A stretch of 27,049 nt of DNA from an uncultured Alphaproteobacteria bacterium (lineage in GTDB: Bacteria; Pseudomonadota; Alphaproteobacteria; TMED127). A model generated the notes under the pieces. That model did not search any database. It worked only from the letters and a program-made list of their open reading frames with translations, and had not been told where the DNA came from. The DNA is taken from assembly GCA_902567145.1 (NCBI GenBank), contig CACFLM010000005.1, positions 1-27,049 on the forward strand, written 5' to 3'. The position numbers were made by a program, and so were the translations under genes. Shown one piece after another: positions 15,845 through 23,919 of the stretch. Position 1 is the first letter of the stretch; every line of letters starts with the position of its first letter.

Positions 15845-16518
15845 TATTTATAACACTCATCTTACTATCTTTGTATTTTGTAAATTTTATAACTAAAGGG
15901 GAGATATTAAAGTACATTGTAGAGTACAAGAAAATAAATCAGATAGAATTCATAAATGTAAAAAATGTTTCTAGAAAATACATTCTAAAAAGGATCAGTG
16001 TTAAAGAGGGACAAAGTTTCTGGCTTTTCAACCCATTTAAATTGAAGAAAGAGTTAGATAATCTTGTGGAAGTAAAAGATTACTCTTTCAAACTAAATTG
16101 GAACGGGGTTCTTGAAATTTCAATAGAAGAGAAAAAACCGTTTATGAAATGGATTACTCGAGAAACCGAGGAGTTTATTGATATTAACGGTCATATACTA
16201 AAACTGGAAAAAAAAGATAAGAACATAAAAATAATAAAGCTTTTTGGCAAGCATGCGAACTTATATATTGGCTCGATTAGGAAAATTTTATTAGAAAGAA
16301 AAGATATTTATGAGAATACAAGATCAATTCTCTTTCAAAATAATCTGGGATGGCAGATAAACCTTAGTGATAATAATTGTGTTTTAATTCCATTAAAAAA
16401 ACTTGATAAAGTAATGGATATATTCCAAAATATAAAAAATTCAAACTTATATAGTAAATTTAATTTTTTTGATTTACGTATAATTGGAAGAGTATATATG
16501 AGCAATAAGAAATGCTAA
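15829..16518 (+). CDS. ftsQ: Cell division protein FtsQ (minimal cytoplasmic tail)
   Basis: FtsQ is a bitopic divisome protein that ties early ring proteins to the FtsL-FtsB-FtsW-FtsI group. The 229-residue protein has a membrane segment at about residues 4-22, a POTRA-like domain (about 36-105, with INQIEFINVKNVSRKYI and later VEVKDYSFKLNWNGVLEISIEE), then the beta-rich FtsQ domain (ITRETEEFIDINGHIL and so on). Only about three residues precede the membrane helix, while most FtsQ proteins have a longer cytoplasmic tail. An in-frame stop at 15820-15822 rules out an upstream start. It overlaps ddl by 16 bases and ftsA by 7. Confidence 0.9.
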   Translation: MRSNIIFITLILLSLYFVNFITKGEILKYIVEYKKINQIEFINVKNVSRKYILKRISVKEGQSFWLFNPFKLKKELDNLVEVKDYSFKLNWNGVLEISIEEKKPFMKWITRETEEFIDINGHILKLEKKDKNIKIIKLFGKHANLYIGSIRKILLERKDIYENTRSILFQNNLGWQINLSDNNCVLIPLKKLDKVMDIFQNIKNSNLYSKFNFFDLRIIGRVYMSNKKC

Positions 16519-17735
16519 AACTTTTACCAAATAAAAAAAAATATTGTGTATTTGATATTGGAACAGATAAATTAGTTTGTTTATTTTTTAGAATTCAAAA
16601 TGGCAAACCATTTATTCTTGGTATGGACCACCAAAAGAGTATTGGTTTTTTAAATAATAATAAAATAGATAATGGAAAACTCTCAACTATTATTTCGCAA
16701 ACTTTAAGAAAGAGTCTCCCCAAAAATACAAAAATTAATGACTATGAATATTTTAGTAACATCACTGATATTAATACAGTCACCAAGAAAAAATTCTCTG
16801 AGATGGACTCAATCAAGTTAGGTATTACAAAAAAAGATGTAAGAAGAGTATTTAAAAAGTCAATATTAGAATCTAGAATCAAAGGCAAACATCTTATTCA
16901 CTCCTACCCTATAAATTTTAGAATCGATAATAATAAAATTATTAACGATCCTATAGGTCAAAAATGTGAAAAGTTAGGAATATGTCTATTTAATATTTAC
17001 ACTTGCTCAAAGTTATTTCAATCTATAAGTGAATGTTTCAAAAATCAGAAAATTAATATTAAAAGCTTTTTTGATTCTGGGGTAGCATCAGCAAAAGCAA
17101 ACTTGACTGATAACGAGAAGAAAGAGGGTGTTGCATGTATTGATTTAGGTTCAAAAACTTCGAAAGTAACTGTTTTTATAGATGATAAAATCGTTTACAC
17201 GAATGTTATTCCAGTTGGAGGAGAACATGTTACTTCCGATATTTCTAAAGGTTTGGATATATCAATAGAATCTTCAGAACACGCAAAAATTTTTTACGGC
17301 ACACTTAGCCCCCCATTTAATGAGAGAATTGCCATCAACTCAAGGCATTTTAAAGATAAATTAATTAGCAGGAACCTTCTTTTTGGAATAATCAAACCAA
17401 GATATGAAGAAATATTTGAGATCTTAAGAGATAATATTTTTGACGATATTTATGCAAGAGTTAGTATAAAGTCTTTAGTTATTACAGGAGGAGCTAGCAA
17501 AATATACGGACTATCAGGCATTTCTGAGAGTATATTTAATAGAAAAGTAAGAATTGGTTCAGTAAGTGATAAGAAAAGTTTCTTTTACAATAAGCCAGAA
17601 TTCAGTACATTATTGGGTCTAATAAAACTTGCCCAAGAAAGTAAAGATTATAACTATTCAAATGAATTAATTAGAAATAATTTTTTTACAGTTTTTGATA
17701 AACTTGAAAATTGGATAGAAGAGAGTTACGCATAA
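16512..17735 (+). CDS. ftsA: Cell division protein FtsA (divergent nucleotide loop)
   Basis: FtsA is the actin-like protein that tethers FtsZ to the membrane. The 407-residue protein has the first phosphate loop FDIGTDKL (14-21), a 1C-type insertion domain, a second phosphate loop at 210-217, NVIPVGGEHVTSDI (231-244), and the adenosine motif VITGGASKIYGL. The second phosphate loop reads DLGSKTS where DIGGGTT/M is usual, so two glycines are replaced. A C-terminal amphipathic segment (FDKLENWIEESY) fits a membrane-targeting helix. It overlaps ftsQ by 7 bases. It is not followed by ftsZ, its usual neighbour, but by lpxC after 49-64 bases. Confidence 0.93.
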   Translation: MLKLLPNKKKYCVFDIGTDKLVCLFFRIQNGKPFILGMDHQKSIGFLNNNKIDNGKLSTIISQTLRKSLPKNTKINDYEYFSNITDINTVTKKKFSEMDSIKLGITKKDVRRVFKKSILESRIKGKHLIHSYPINFRIDNNKIINDPIGQKCEKLGICLFNIYTCSKLFQSISECFKNQKINIKSFFDSGVASAKANLTDNEKKEGVACIDLGSKTSKVTVFIDDKIVYTNVIPVGGEHVTSDISKGLDISIESSEHAKIFYGTLSPPFNERIAINSRHFKDKLISRNLLFGIIKPRYEEIFEILRDNIFDDIYARVSIKSLVITGGASKIYGLSGISESIFNRKVRIGSVSDKKSFFYNKPEFSTLLGLIKLAQESKDYNYSNELIRNNFFTVFDKLENWIEESYA

Positions 17736-17799
17736 TTTTGAAATAAATTGTAACTTTTTGTGATTTGAAAAACATCTGTAAGTTTTGTTTAATAATGTA
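17736..17799 (+). promoter_or_regulatory. ftsA-lpxC spacer with a weak promoter-like element
   Basis: This is the longest gap inside the + strand gene series and the position where ftsZ normally sits. I see no remnant of ftsZ coding sequence. A TTGAAA (17765-17770) is followed 17 bases later by TTTAAT (17788-17793), which would start transcription close to the first lpxC codons. No hairpin is evident. It could hold an internal promoter for lpxC-bamD-recN, but the match is weak. Confidence 0.25.
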
Positions 17800-18732
17800 A
17801 TGTTACAACATAAACAAAATATTCAAGATAAACATCCATTTTTTGACTCCAAGCTTCCAAAATTTCTAAGTGCCGCTAAACAAAAAACATTGGCAGGTGT
17901 TTTAAACTTCAAAGGTATAGGATTGCATACAGGTAATAAAGTCACAATGCGACTTTCTCCGGCTCCAGTTGATACCGGGATAGTTTTTAGAAGAAAAATT
18001 AAAAATATCAATGTAATTATTAAAGCAAATTACAATAATGTTAAATCTACAAAACTCTGTACTCTTATTTCAGATGATAAAGGAAATAGTGTTTCTACTG
18101 TTGAACATATATTGTCTGCTCTCTACGCCTTCGAAATAGATAATGTTTATATCGATTTAACTTCTAATGAGATTCCAGTTTATGATGGGTCTGCTTTAGA
18201 GTTTGTAAATCAAATTGAACAAATAGGTTTCAACGACCAAGATTCTCACAAAAAATTCATAAGAATTAAAAAGAATGTTGAAGTACAAAGTAATAATAAA
18301 CTTGCCAGAGTTGTACCTTTTGATAACACCTTGATTACTACTGAGATCAACTATGATCATAAATTAATCGGGAAACAAACAATATCGCTTTTATTAAATT
18401 CAAAAATATATCAGTCGCAAATATGTAGCGCAAGAACCTTTGGGTTTTTGAAAGATGTAGAGACTTTAAGAAAAAATGGTTTAGCTCTTGGTGGAAGTTT
18501 AGAGAATGCTATTGTTTTGGATGATGATAAAATAATAAACAAAGAAGGTTTAAGATTTAGTGATGAATTTGTACGCCATAAACTTCTAGATTTTATTGGC
18601 GATATTTCTTTGGCAGGTTATCGAATCTTAGGTTCTTTCTTTAGCTCACAGACTGGGCATGAATTAAATAATAAACTTCTAAAGAAGGTTTTTGAATCTC
18701 CGGACAATTGGGAATTAGTTTGCTCAAATTAA
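17785..18732 (+). CDS. lpxC: UDP-3-O-acyl-GlcNAc deacetylase LpxC
   Basis: LpxC is the zinc enzyme that catalyses the first committed step of lipid A synthesis, which shows the cell makes lipopolysaccharide. The 315-residue reading has KTLAGVLNFKGIGLHTG (34-50), the zinc ligands in VEHILSALYAF (His108) and HKLLDFIGD (His265, Asp269), and the catalytic histidine in QTGHE (His292). The long reading begins with TTG at 17785. An ATG at 17800 (five codons in) is an equal or better candidate. Neither has a clear Shine-Dalgarno site. The first 33 residues precede the conserved domain and are not conserved. Lying after ftsA matches alphaproteobacteria, apart from the missing ftsZ. Confidence 0.95.
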   Translation: MFNNVMLQHKQNIQDKHPFFDSKLPKFLSAAKQKTLAGVLNFKGIGLHTGNKVTMRLSPAPVDTGIVFRRKIKNINVIIKANYNNVKSTKLCTLISDDKGNSVSTVEHILSALYAFEIDNVYIDLTSNEIPVYDGSALEFVNQIEQIGFNDQDSHKKFIRIKKNVEVQSNNKLARVVPFDNTLITTEINYDHKLIGKQTISLLLNSKIYQSQICSARTFGFLKDVETLRKNGLALGGSLENAIVLDDDKIINKEGLRFSDEFVRHKLLDFIGDISLAGYRILGSFFSSQTGHELNNKLLKKVFESPDNWELVCSN

Positions 18733-18780
18733 AATAAAAATTCCTTTATAATTTTTTTAAATTAATTAAAAATAATCAAC
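18733..18780 (+). promoter_or_regulatory. lpxC-bamD spacer with a -10-like hexamer
   Basis: This AT-only stretch contains a perfect TATAAT (18747-18752) about 29 bases before the bamD ATG. No convincing -35 hexamer stands at 16-18 bases upstream. In DNA this AT-rich a TATAAT is expected by chance, so an internal promoter is only possible. Confidence 0.2.
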
Positions 18781-19608
18781 ATGAAAAAAAAAGTGTTGGT
18801 TCTAGTATTTTATTTTTTTGTATACTCTTGTTCATCTGATCAAGAGATAGCCAAGAACTACTCTTCATATGATGATATTAAATTGTATAATGAAGGTATG
18901 AAATATTTGAAGAAGCAAGAGTTCAGTGAAGCTATAAATAGCTTTACTGAATTAGAAATCCAGTATCCCTACTCGCCATGGGCATCAAGGGGACAGATGC
19001 TTATTGGTTTTGCCCATTATACAGCTAACGAATATGACGAAGCAATTTTGAATTTAAGTAAATTTGTGGAGCTCAATCCAAATCATAATCTAATACCGTA
19101 TGCTATTTATCTAAAAGCATACTCTTACTTCGAAAGAATTCCTGATATTAATCTAGATCAGAAGTTTTCAATGAGGGCATATGAAGAATTCTCTGAATTA
19201 ATAAATAGATATCCAAAATCAAAATATGCCAGAAAATCACTAAAACATATTAAAAAACTTAAGAATCATTTAGCAGCAAAAGAAATTAAGGTTGGAAAAT
19301 TCTATCAATCTAAGGGTGACTATTTGGCTGCAGTAAAAAGGTATAAAACAGTTTTAAAAGAATATAGACAATCAACTCAAATACCAGAATCAATTTTCAG
19401 ACTAATTGAATCTTATATTTCGTTAGGTTTAGTTAAGCAATCATACTACCTCTATAAGATCTTAGAATTTAATTTTCCAAAATCTCAATGGACCTCTGAA
19501 GGAATAAAGATTGTTAATAAATATAAAATAAATAAGAATTTAACAAAATATAAGAAAAAACAACTTGATTTAGAAAAGTTAAAATCATCAGATTTTGATT
19601 TGCTGTAA
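18781..19608 (+). CDS. bamD: Outer membrane assembly lipoprotein BamD
   Basis: BamD (ComL) is an essential lipoprotein of the BAM complex, which folds beta-barrel proteins into the outer membrane. The 275-residue protein starts with a short basic, hydrophobic lipoprotein signal (MKKKVLVLVFYFFVYSC); Cys17 would be the lipidated residue. The lipobox VYSC is slightly off the usual L-A/S-G/A-C. The mature part holds tetratricopeptide-type repeats, with YNEGMKYLKKQEFSEAINSF, FTELEIQYPYSPWASRGQ and AYEEFSELINRYPKSKYA matching the BamD family. Length and position (lpxC-bamD-recN) agree with alphaproteobacteria. The stop is 2 bases before recN. Confidence 0.93.
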   Translation: MKKKVLVLVFYFFVYSCSSDQEIAKNYSSYDDIKLYNEGMKYLKKQEFSEAINSFTELEIQYPYSPWASRGQMLIGFAHYTANEYDEAILNLSKFVELNPNHNLIPYAIYLKAYSYFERIPDINLDQKFSMRAYEEFSELINRYPKSKYARKSLKHIKKLKNHLAAKEIKVGKFYQSKGDYLAAVKRYKTVLKEYRQSTQIPESIFRLIESYISLGLVKQSYYLYKILEFNFPKSQWTSEGIKIVNKYKINKNLTKYKKKQLDLEKLKSSDFDLL

Positions 19609-19610
19609 TT

Positions 19611-21281
19611 ATGATCAGACATCTATCAATCAATAACCTGTTACTTATTGATAAAATTGAACTTGATTTTGGTTTGGGTTTATGTGTTCTCACTGGTGAG
19701 ACTGGAGCCGGAAAGTCAATGATTCTTGAATCATTAGAACTTATTTCAGGCAGAAGAGCAAAACCTAATATTAGGCCAGAAAATGATAAAAAAACAATAA
19801 TTACTGCATTAATAAATATTTCAGAATTTGATGAAATAAAAGTGCTACTAAATAATGTAGATATCAATGTTGAAGAGGAGATAATAATTAAAAGAGTAAT
19901 TGAAAGTGATGGAAAGAGCAAAGCGATGATTAATGATCAACTTGTAAGTCTTTCAACCCTAAAAAATATAGCCCCTAGCATTATAGAGATTCATAGTCAA
20001 TTCTCTGAACAAGGGTTATTAGATAACTCAACACATATAGCAACGTTGGATGATTTTGGTAATTACGGCAATGAGTTAAAAGATTTGTCTAGAATTTGGA
20101 CTAAATACAAAGAAATTGAAAAGGAATATAGAGACGAAAAAATTAAATACGAAGAAATTAAAGAGAAGGTAGAAGATTATACACATGACATAAAAGAACT
20201 TAATCTTTTTGAACCTAAAAAAGGTGAATTTGAAAAATTAGATCAGACTAAAAGAATTCTAAAGAATTCCAGAAAAATCAATGAGAATATAAATAAAGTC
20301 TTACATAATTTTCAATCCGAAGATCCACCAGGTATTGAAGATTTATTCTCCAAAAATATTTCTATTTTAGACCAAATCAAGAATCTCTTGGATTCTGAGA
20401 CATTAATAGAAATAGAAAAATTAAAATCTATCTCAATTGAAATTTCGGAAATATCAAAGTTCTTTCAAGATTTTGTCAACCAAGAATTTGATCATGGGTC
20501 TCTTGAAAAAATTGATGATAGAGTATCTGAATATAAAAGATTAGCTCAAAAACATTCAACAGAACCTGACAAATTAGACATAAAATTAGCTGAGCTTGAA
20601 AAGAATCTTAATTCTAGCGATGAAAGCAAATCACACCTTGAACAACTTTATAAAGAAACGCAATTATGTAAAATAAAATACACTGAAAAGTCTGATGAAG
20701 TTTCTGAATTAAGAAAAAAGAGTGCTAAGGACCTTGACAAGAGAATTAACATCGAACTTCCCGATCTAAAGCTTGAAAATTCAGAATTTGAAACTTCCAT
20801 CAATGAATCTGAATATAATGAATTAGGTAAAGATAAAGTTATTTTTAAAATCAGAACAAACCCAAAATCAAAGATGGGAGAGATAAAAGATATCTCGTCT
20901 GGTGGTGAACTATGTCGAATAGCTCTTGCTATTAAAGTCACTGCTGAAAAAGAAAATTCATCTACTATGGTCTTTGATGAAGTTGACAGTGGAATTGGAG
21001 GTGCTGTATCATCGGCAGTAGGTGAAAGATTAAAAAGATTAGGAGAAAAGAGACAGGTTTTAGTTGTCACACATTCTCCACAAGTTGCATCTCAAGGGCA
21101 AAATCATTTTCTTGTAAGAAAAAAAGTATTAGAAGAAAACACAATTATCGAAGTTTTAAAGATTGAGGGTGAAACTAAAGTCCACGAAATTGCTAGAATG
21201 CTCTCGGGAAAAGAAATCACCTCCGAAGCAATTCTTGCTGCTAAAAAGTTAATGGAGAACAATTTACGAACACAAAATTAA
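19611..21281 (+). CDS. recN: DNA repair protein RecN
   Basis: RecN is an SMC-like ATPase that acts on double-strand breaks with RecA. The 556-residue protein has an N-terminal ABC half with Walker A GETGAGKS (29-36), a charged coiled-coil-rich middle (about 155-370), and a C-terminal half with the signature ISSGGELCRIALAIK, Walker B MVFDEVDSGIGG and the His switch VVTHSPQVASQ. These are diagnostic of RecN. Length is normal. It starts 2 bases after bamD with no evident Shine-Dalgarno site and is the last gene of the + strand series. In many alphaproteobacteria ligA follows recN; here the next gene is on the opposite strand. Confidence 0.96.
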   Translation: MIRHLSINNLLLIDKIELDFGLGLCVLTGETGAGKSMILESLELISGRRAKPNIRPENDKKTIITALINISEFDEIKVLLNNVDINVEEEIIIKRVIESDGKSKAMINDQLVSLSTLKNIAPSIIEIHSQFSEQGLLDNSTHIATLDDFGNYGNELKDLSRIWTKYKEIEKEYRDEKIKYEEIKEKVEDYTHDIKELNLFEPKKGEFEKLDQTKRILKNSRKINENINKVLHNFQSEDPPGIEDLFSKNISILDQIKNLLDSETLIEIEKLKSISIEISEISKFFQDFVNQEFDHGSLEKIDDRVSEYKRLAQKHSTEPDKLDIKLAELEKNLNSSDESKSHLEQLYKETQLCKIKYTEKSDEVSELRKKSAKDLDKRINIELPDLKLENSEFETSINESEYNELGKDKVIFKIRTNPKSKMGEIKDISSGGELCRIALAIKVTAEKENSSTMVFDEVDSGIGGAVSSAVGERLKRLGEKRQVLVVTHSPQVASQGQNHFLVRKKVLEENTIIEVLKIEGETKVHEIARMLSGKEITSEAILAAKKLMENNLRTQN

Positions 21282-21296
21282 GTTGATTAGGATTTT

Positions 21297-21349
21297 AAAT
21301 CTAAAAACCTTATAAGTTGTATCTTACGAAAAAATGTTATTTTAGATTT
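21297..21349. terminator. Possible bidirectional terminator between recN and pepP
   Basis: The convergent gap contains AAATCTAAAA (21297-21306) and its exact reverse complement TTTTAGATTT (21340-21349), with a 33-base loop that holds a small TAAG/CTTA hairpin (21313-21326). A T-rich run follows on the + strand. The right arm overlaps the end of pepP. The arms are AT-only apart from one pair and the loop is long, so the hairpin is weak. Position between converging genes is the main argument. Confidence 0.3.
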
Positions 21350-23078
21350 TCCTAGTTTTTTTAAATAACCATGATTTTGTTTCTTTTGATAAATACTTAT
21401 TTAGTTTCTTATATATTGTTTGATGATATTTATTTATCCAGTCCACTTGCTGATTAGACAACATATTTACATTTATCAAGCTTTTGTCATATGGAAAAAG
21501 TGTAAGGTTCTCAAACTCCAAGAACCCACTAAATGAAGATGATTTTACTAAAAGAAGATTTTCTATTCTTATTCCATATTCATTATCCTTGTAATAACCG
21601 GGTTCATTTGAAATTATCATCCCTTGCTTTAATTCAAATTTGTTAATTTTTTTTGAAATTGACTGAGGACCCTCATGAACACTAAGAAAACTACCAACAC
21701 CGTGTCCAGTGCCGTGACTATAATCCATTCCATTTTGCCATAAAAAATATCTTGCAATACTATCAATTTGATGACCTCTAGTTCCAATTGGAAATCTAAT
21801 CATTGCTAAGTTAATATGTCCCTGTAAAACTCTAGTATAGTTAATTATAAATTCTTTTTTTGGAGTGTCATTCCCAAGGCATATAGTCCTAGTGCAATCA
21901 GTTGTTGCCCCAAAATATTGTGCACCTGAGTCGCATAAAAAGAGATTGCCAGATTCCAATCTTTTATTATTTTGCGCTGGATTGTAATGAATTATAGACC
22001 CATTATCCCCACATGCAGAGATTGTATCAAAACTCGAGGAAAAAAAATTTTTATTTTTCTTCCGTATTTCTTCAAGTTTTTCTGAGACATTTAATTCATC
22101 TAATGTTGAATTAAAATTTTGTTTTTCTAGCCAGCAAAAAAATCTGACCAAAGATACTCCGTCCGAAATGTGAAATTTTTTTGCATTTTTAATCTCTATA
22201 TCATTTTTTCTACATTTTATTGGTTCACAAGGATCATTTTTAATATCGGGTTTTAATCCAGATTTTATCATTAACTCATAATAAAAATATGAAACTGCTG
22301 AATCTAAAAGAATGCTTGAACTTTTTGGGAGTCTGTTTATTTCTTTTTCAAATTTAATGGTGTCTAATATTTTGATTCCTTTTACAATCTTAATTTTTCG
22401 AGGAATTTTATCTTTATCAACAAACAGTTTAATTTCTGACCTTGTTATAATTGCTTTACAAAAGACTATCGGTGTATGCCCAAGATCACGACCTCTGATA
22501 TTCAATAACCAGCATATTGAATCTGATGAGGTTAAAATAATAAAATCATATTTATTATTATCAAAAAGTTTTCTTCTTTTTGAAGAAGTATTCTCTCCTG
22601 AAACTTCTCTACTTATGAAGAAAAATTCCCTTTTATTTTCAAGAGGTTTATTATTCCAAATCTTATCAATAAGATTATGTTTATCGTGTATTACTTTAAA
22701 TAAAATAGATTCTGAGACTCTCATAAGATTTCTTATAAAATTTACCTTAAACAGTCTAAAATCTATCAAAAGTTTTTTATTATAAATTTTTTTTTTAAGA
22801 AAAGTAAATAGATCTTCATCAGATAAATCTATAATCTGAAAATCTTTCTGGATTTCTTTTTTTGCTTGCAAAATATACCTACCATCTGTAAAGAAATATT
22901 TTTTTGTTTTTGAGACAAGTGCAATTCCATTCGAACCAGTAAAATTAGTAAGCCACTTTAACCTCATATTATGAATGGGAACGTTTTCATGAAGGTTTTC
23001 ATCAGAAGAAGAAATCATATAAAAGTCGAGATCTCTCGCATCAATTTCTTTAAGAAGTTTATTTAAATTATTAACCAA
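21342..23078 (-). CDS. pepP: Xaa-Pro aminopeptidase, M24B family
   Basis: This cytoplasmic metallopeptidase removes an N-terminal residue preceding proline. The 578-residue protein has the three-part layout of the long alphaproteobacterial and eukaryotic type: two creatinase-like N-terminal domains (about 1-300) and a catalytic pita-bread domain. The dinuclear metal ligands are visible: Asp383 (CDSGAQY), Asp394 (TTDCTRT), His459 (SHGTGHGVGSF), Glu492 (NEPGYY) and Glu506 (GIRIENLL). The start is TTG at 23078, needed to include the conserved first helix. An AGGA lies about 7 bases upstream of it. It follows prmA by 4 bases. The symbol is by family; some related genomes do not use pepP for this long form. 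Confidence 0.92.
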   Translation of the reverse strand: MVNNLNKLLKEIDARDLDFYMISSSDENLHENVPIHNMRLKWLTNFTGSNGIALVSKTKKYFFTDGRYILQAKKEIQKDFQIIDLSDEDLFTFLKKKIYNKKLLIDFRLFKVNFIRNLMRVSESILFKVIHDKHNLIDKIWNNKPLENKREFFFISREVSGENTSSKRRKLFDNNKYDFIILTSSDSICWLLNIRGRDLGHTPIVFCKAIITRSEIKLFVDKDKIPRKIKIVKGIKILDTIKFEKEINRLPKSSSILLDSAVSYFYYELMIKSGLKPDIKNDPCEPIKCRKNDIEIKNAKKFHISDGVSLVRFFCWLEKQNFNSTLDELNVSEKLEEIRKKNKNFFSSSFDTISACGDNGSIIHYNPAQNNKRLESGNLFLCDSGAQYFGATTDCTRTICLGNDTPKKEFIINYTRVLQGHINLAMIRFPIGTRGHQIDSIARYFLWQNGMDYSHGTGHGVGSFLSVHEGPQSISKKINKFELKQGMIISNEPGYYKDNEYGIRIENLLLVKSSSFSGFLEFENLTLFPYDKSLINVNMLSNQQVDWINKYHQTIYKKLNKYLSKETKSWLFKKTRKI

Positions 23079-23082
23079 ATTT

Positions 23083-23913
23083 TTATCCTGACTTTATAAA
23101 TATAAGAGCAACCCAATTAAGACTATAAAATTTTTTTTCTAAATTTAAATTAAATTTATTAAAATAAGAAATTATATCATTCTCTTGTTCAACTAGAATC
23201 CCAGAAATTACTATTCGTCCTTTAATTTTTAAACTTTTATAGAAATCTTTAACAATTTTTTTTTGAGCATTACACAGCATATTGGATACTATTAAGTCAA
23301 ACTTTTTATTTCTTAGATACTTACATTTAAGCCCGTCATTTATTAAAAAAAAAATTTTATTTAAACAGTTGTTTTTAATATTATCCTTAAAACATTTCTT
23401 GGTTAGGGGGTCTATATCTATAGATGTGATATTTTTTTTTGTTAATTTATGCAAAACAAATGATAGAACTCCAGAACCTGTACCCAAATCACAAATTGCG
23501 AAATATTCTTTTTTTTTTGTAAGGTATTCAATGCTTTTAATAGATAAAGCAGTAGATGCGTGATATCCAGTGCCAAAAGCATTATTAGCAGGAATTACCA
23601 ATTTATGTTTCTTTGTTGTTTTCTTATTTGATAATCCTTGAGATATAAAAAATAAATCTGATTCAACACCTTTATCATCCTTTATATTTTGAATAACCCA
23701 ATCTTTCCTCTTTATTTCACTTAATTTGAAGTTACCAAATTCTTTTTTGATTTTACTTAATAATGAGTCTTTAATTATTGAGTCTTCAAGAAACAATTCT
23801 ATTTGCAAATATTGGTCTGAGGGAAATACTGAAATATTATCGAATGTTTTCAAAAGTGACAGTACTTTGTCATTATATTTTACAATCTTTATTTTGGCTG
23901 TAATTTTTTTCAA
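23083..23913 (-). CDS. prmA: Ribosomal protein L11 methyltransferase PrmA
   Basis: PrmA uses S-adenosylmethionine to methylate ribosomal protein L11. The 276-residue protein has a poorly conserved N-terminal substrate domain (about 1-95) and a class I methyltransferase domain with NAFGTGYHAST (111-121, matching the family AFGTGxHxTT), the SAM loop DLGTGSGVLS (142-151) and an acidic residue after strand 2 (SIDIDP). The usual NIL motif reads SNMLCNA. The start appears to be TTG at 23913, six bases after uvrD, with only a weak upstream site. uvrD-prmA-pepP is an association I recall from other alphaproteobacteria. Confidence 0.92.
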   Translation of the reverse strand: MKKITAKIKIVKYNDKVLSLLKTFDNISVFPSDQYLQIELFLEDSIIKDSLLSKIKKEFGNFKLSEIKRKDWVIQNIKDDKGVESDLFFISQGLSNKKTTKKHKLVIPANNAFGTGYHASTALSIKSIEYLTKKKEYFAICDLGTGSGVLSFVLHKLTKKNITSIDIDPLTKKCFKDNIKNNCLNKIFFLINDGLKCKYLRNKKFDLIVSNMLCNAQKKIVKDFYKSLKIKGRIVISGILVEQENDIISYFNKFNLNLEKKFYSLNWVALIFIKSG

Positions 23914-23919
23914 ACTTTA

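Noticed and set aside
20648..21070. 140-residue open frame antisense to recN
   Set aside because: It covers the conserved ABC signature and Walker B region of recN on the other strand; no support of its own.
22312..22785. 157-residue open frame antisense to pepP
   Set aside because: It lies wholly inside a convincingly identified gene with conserved family features; low-complexity hydrophobic composition is what AT-rich antisense reading produces.
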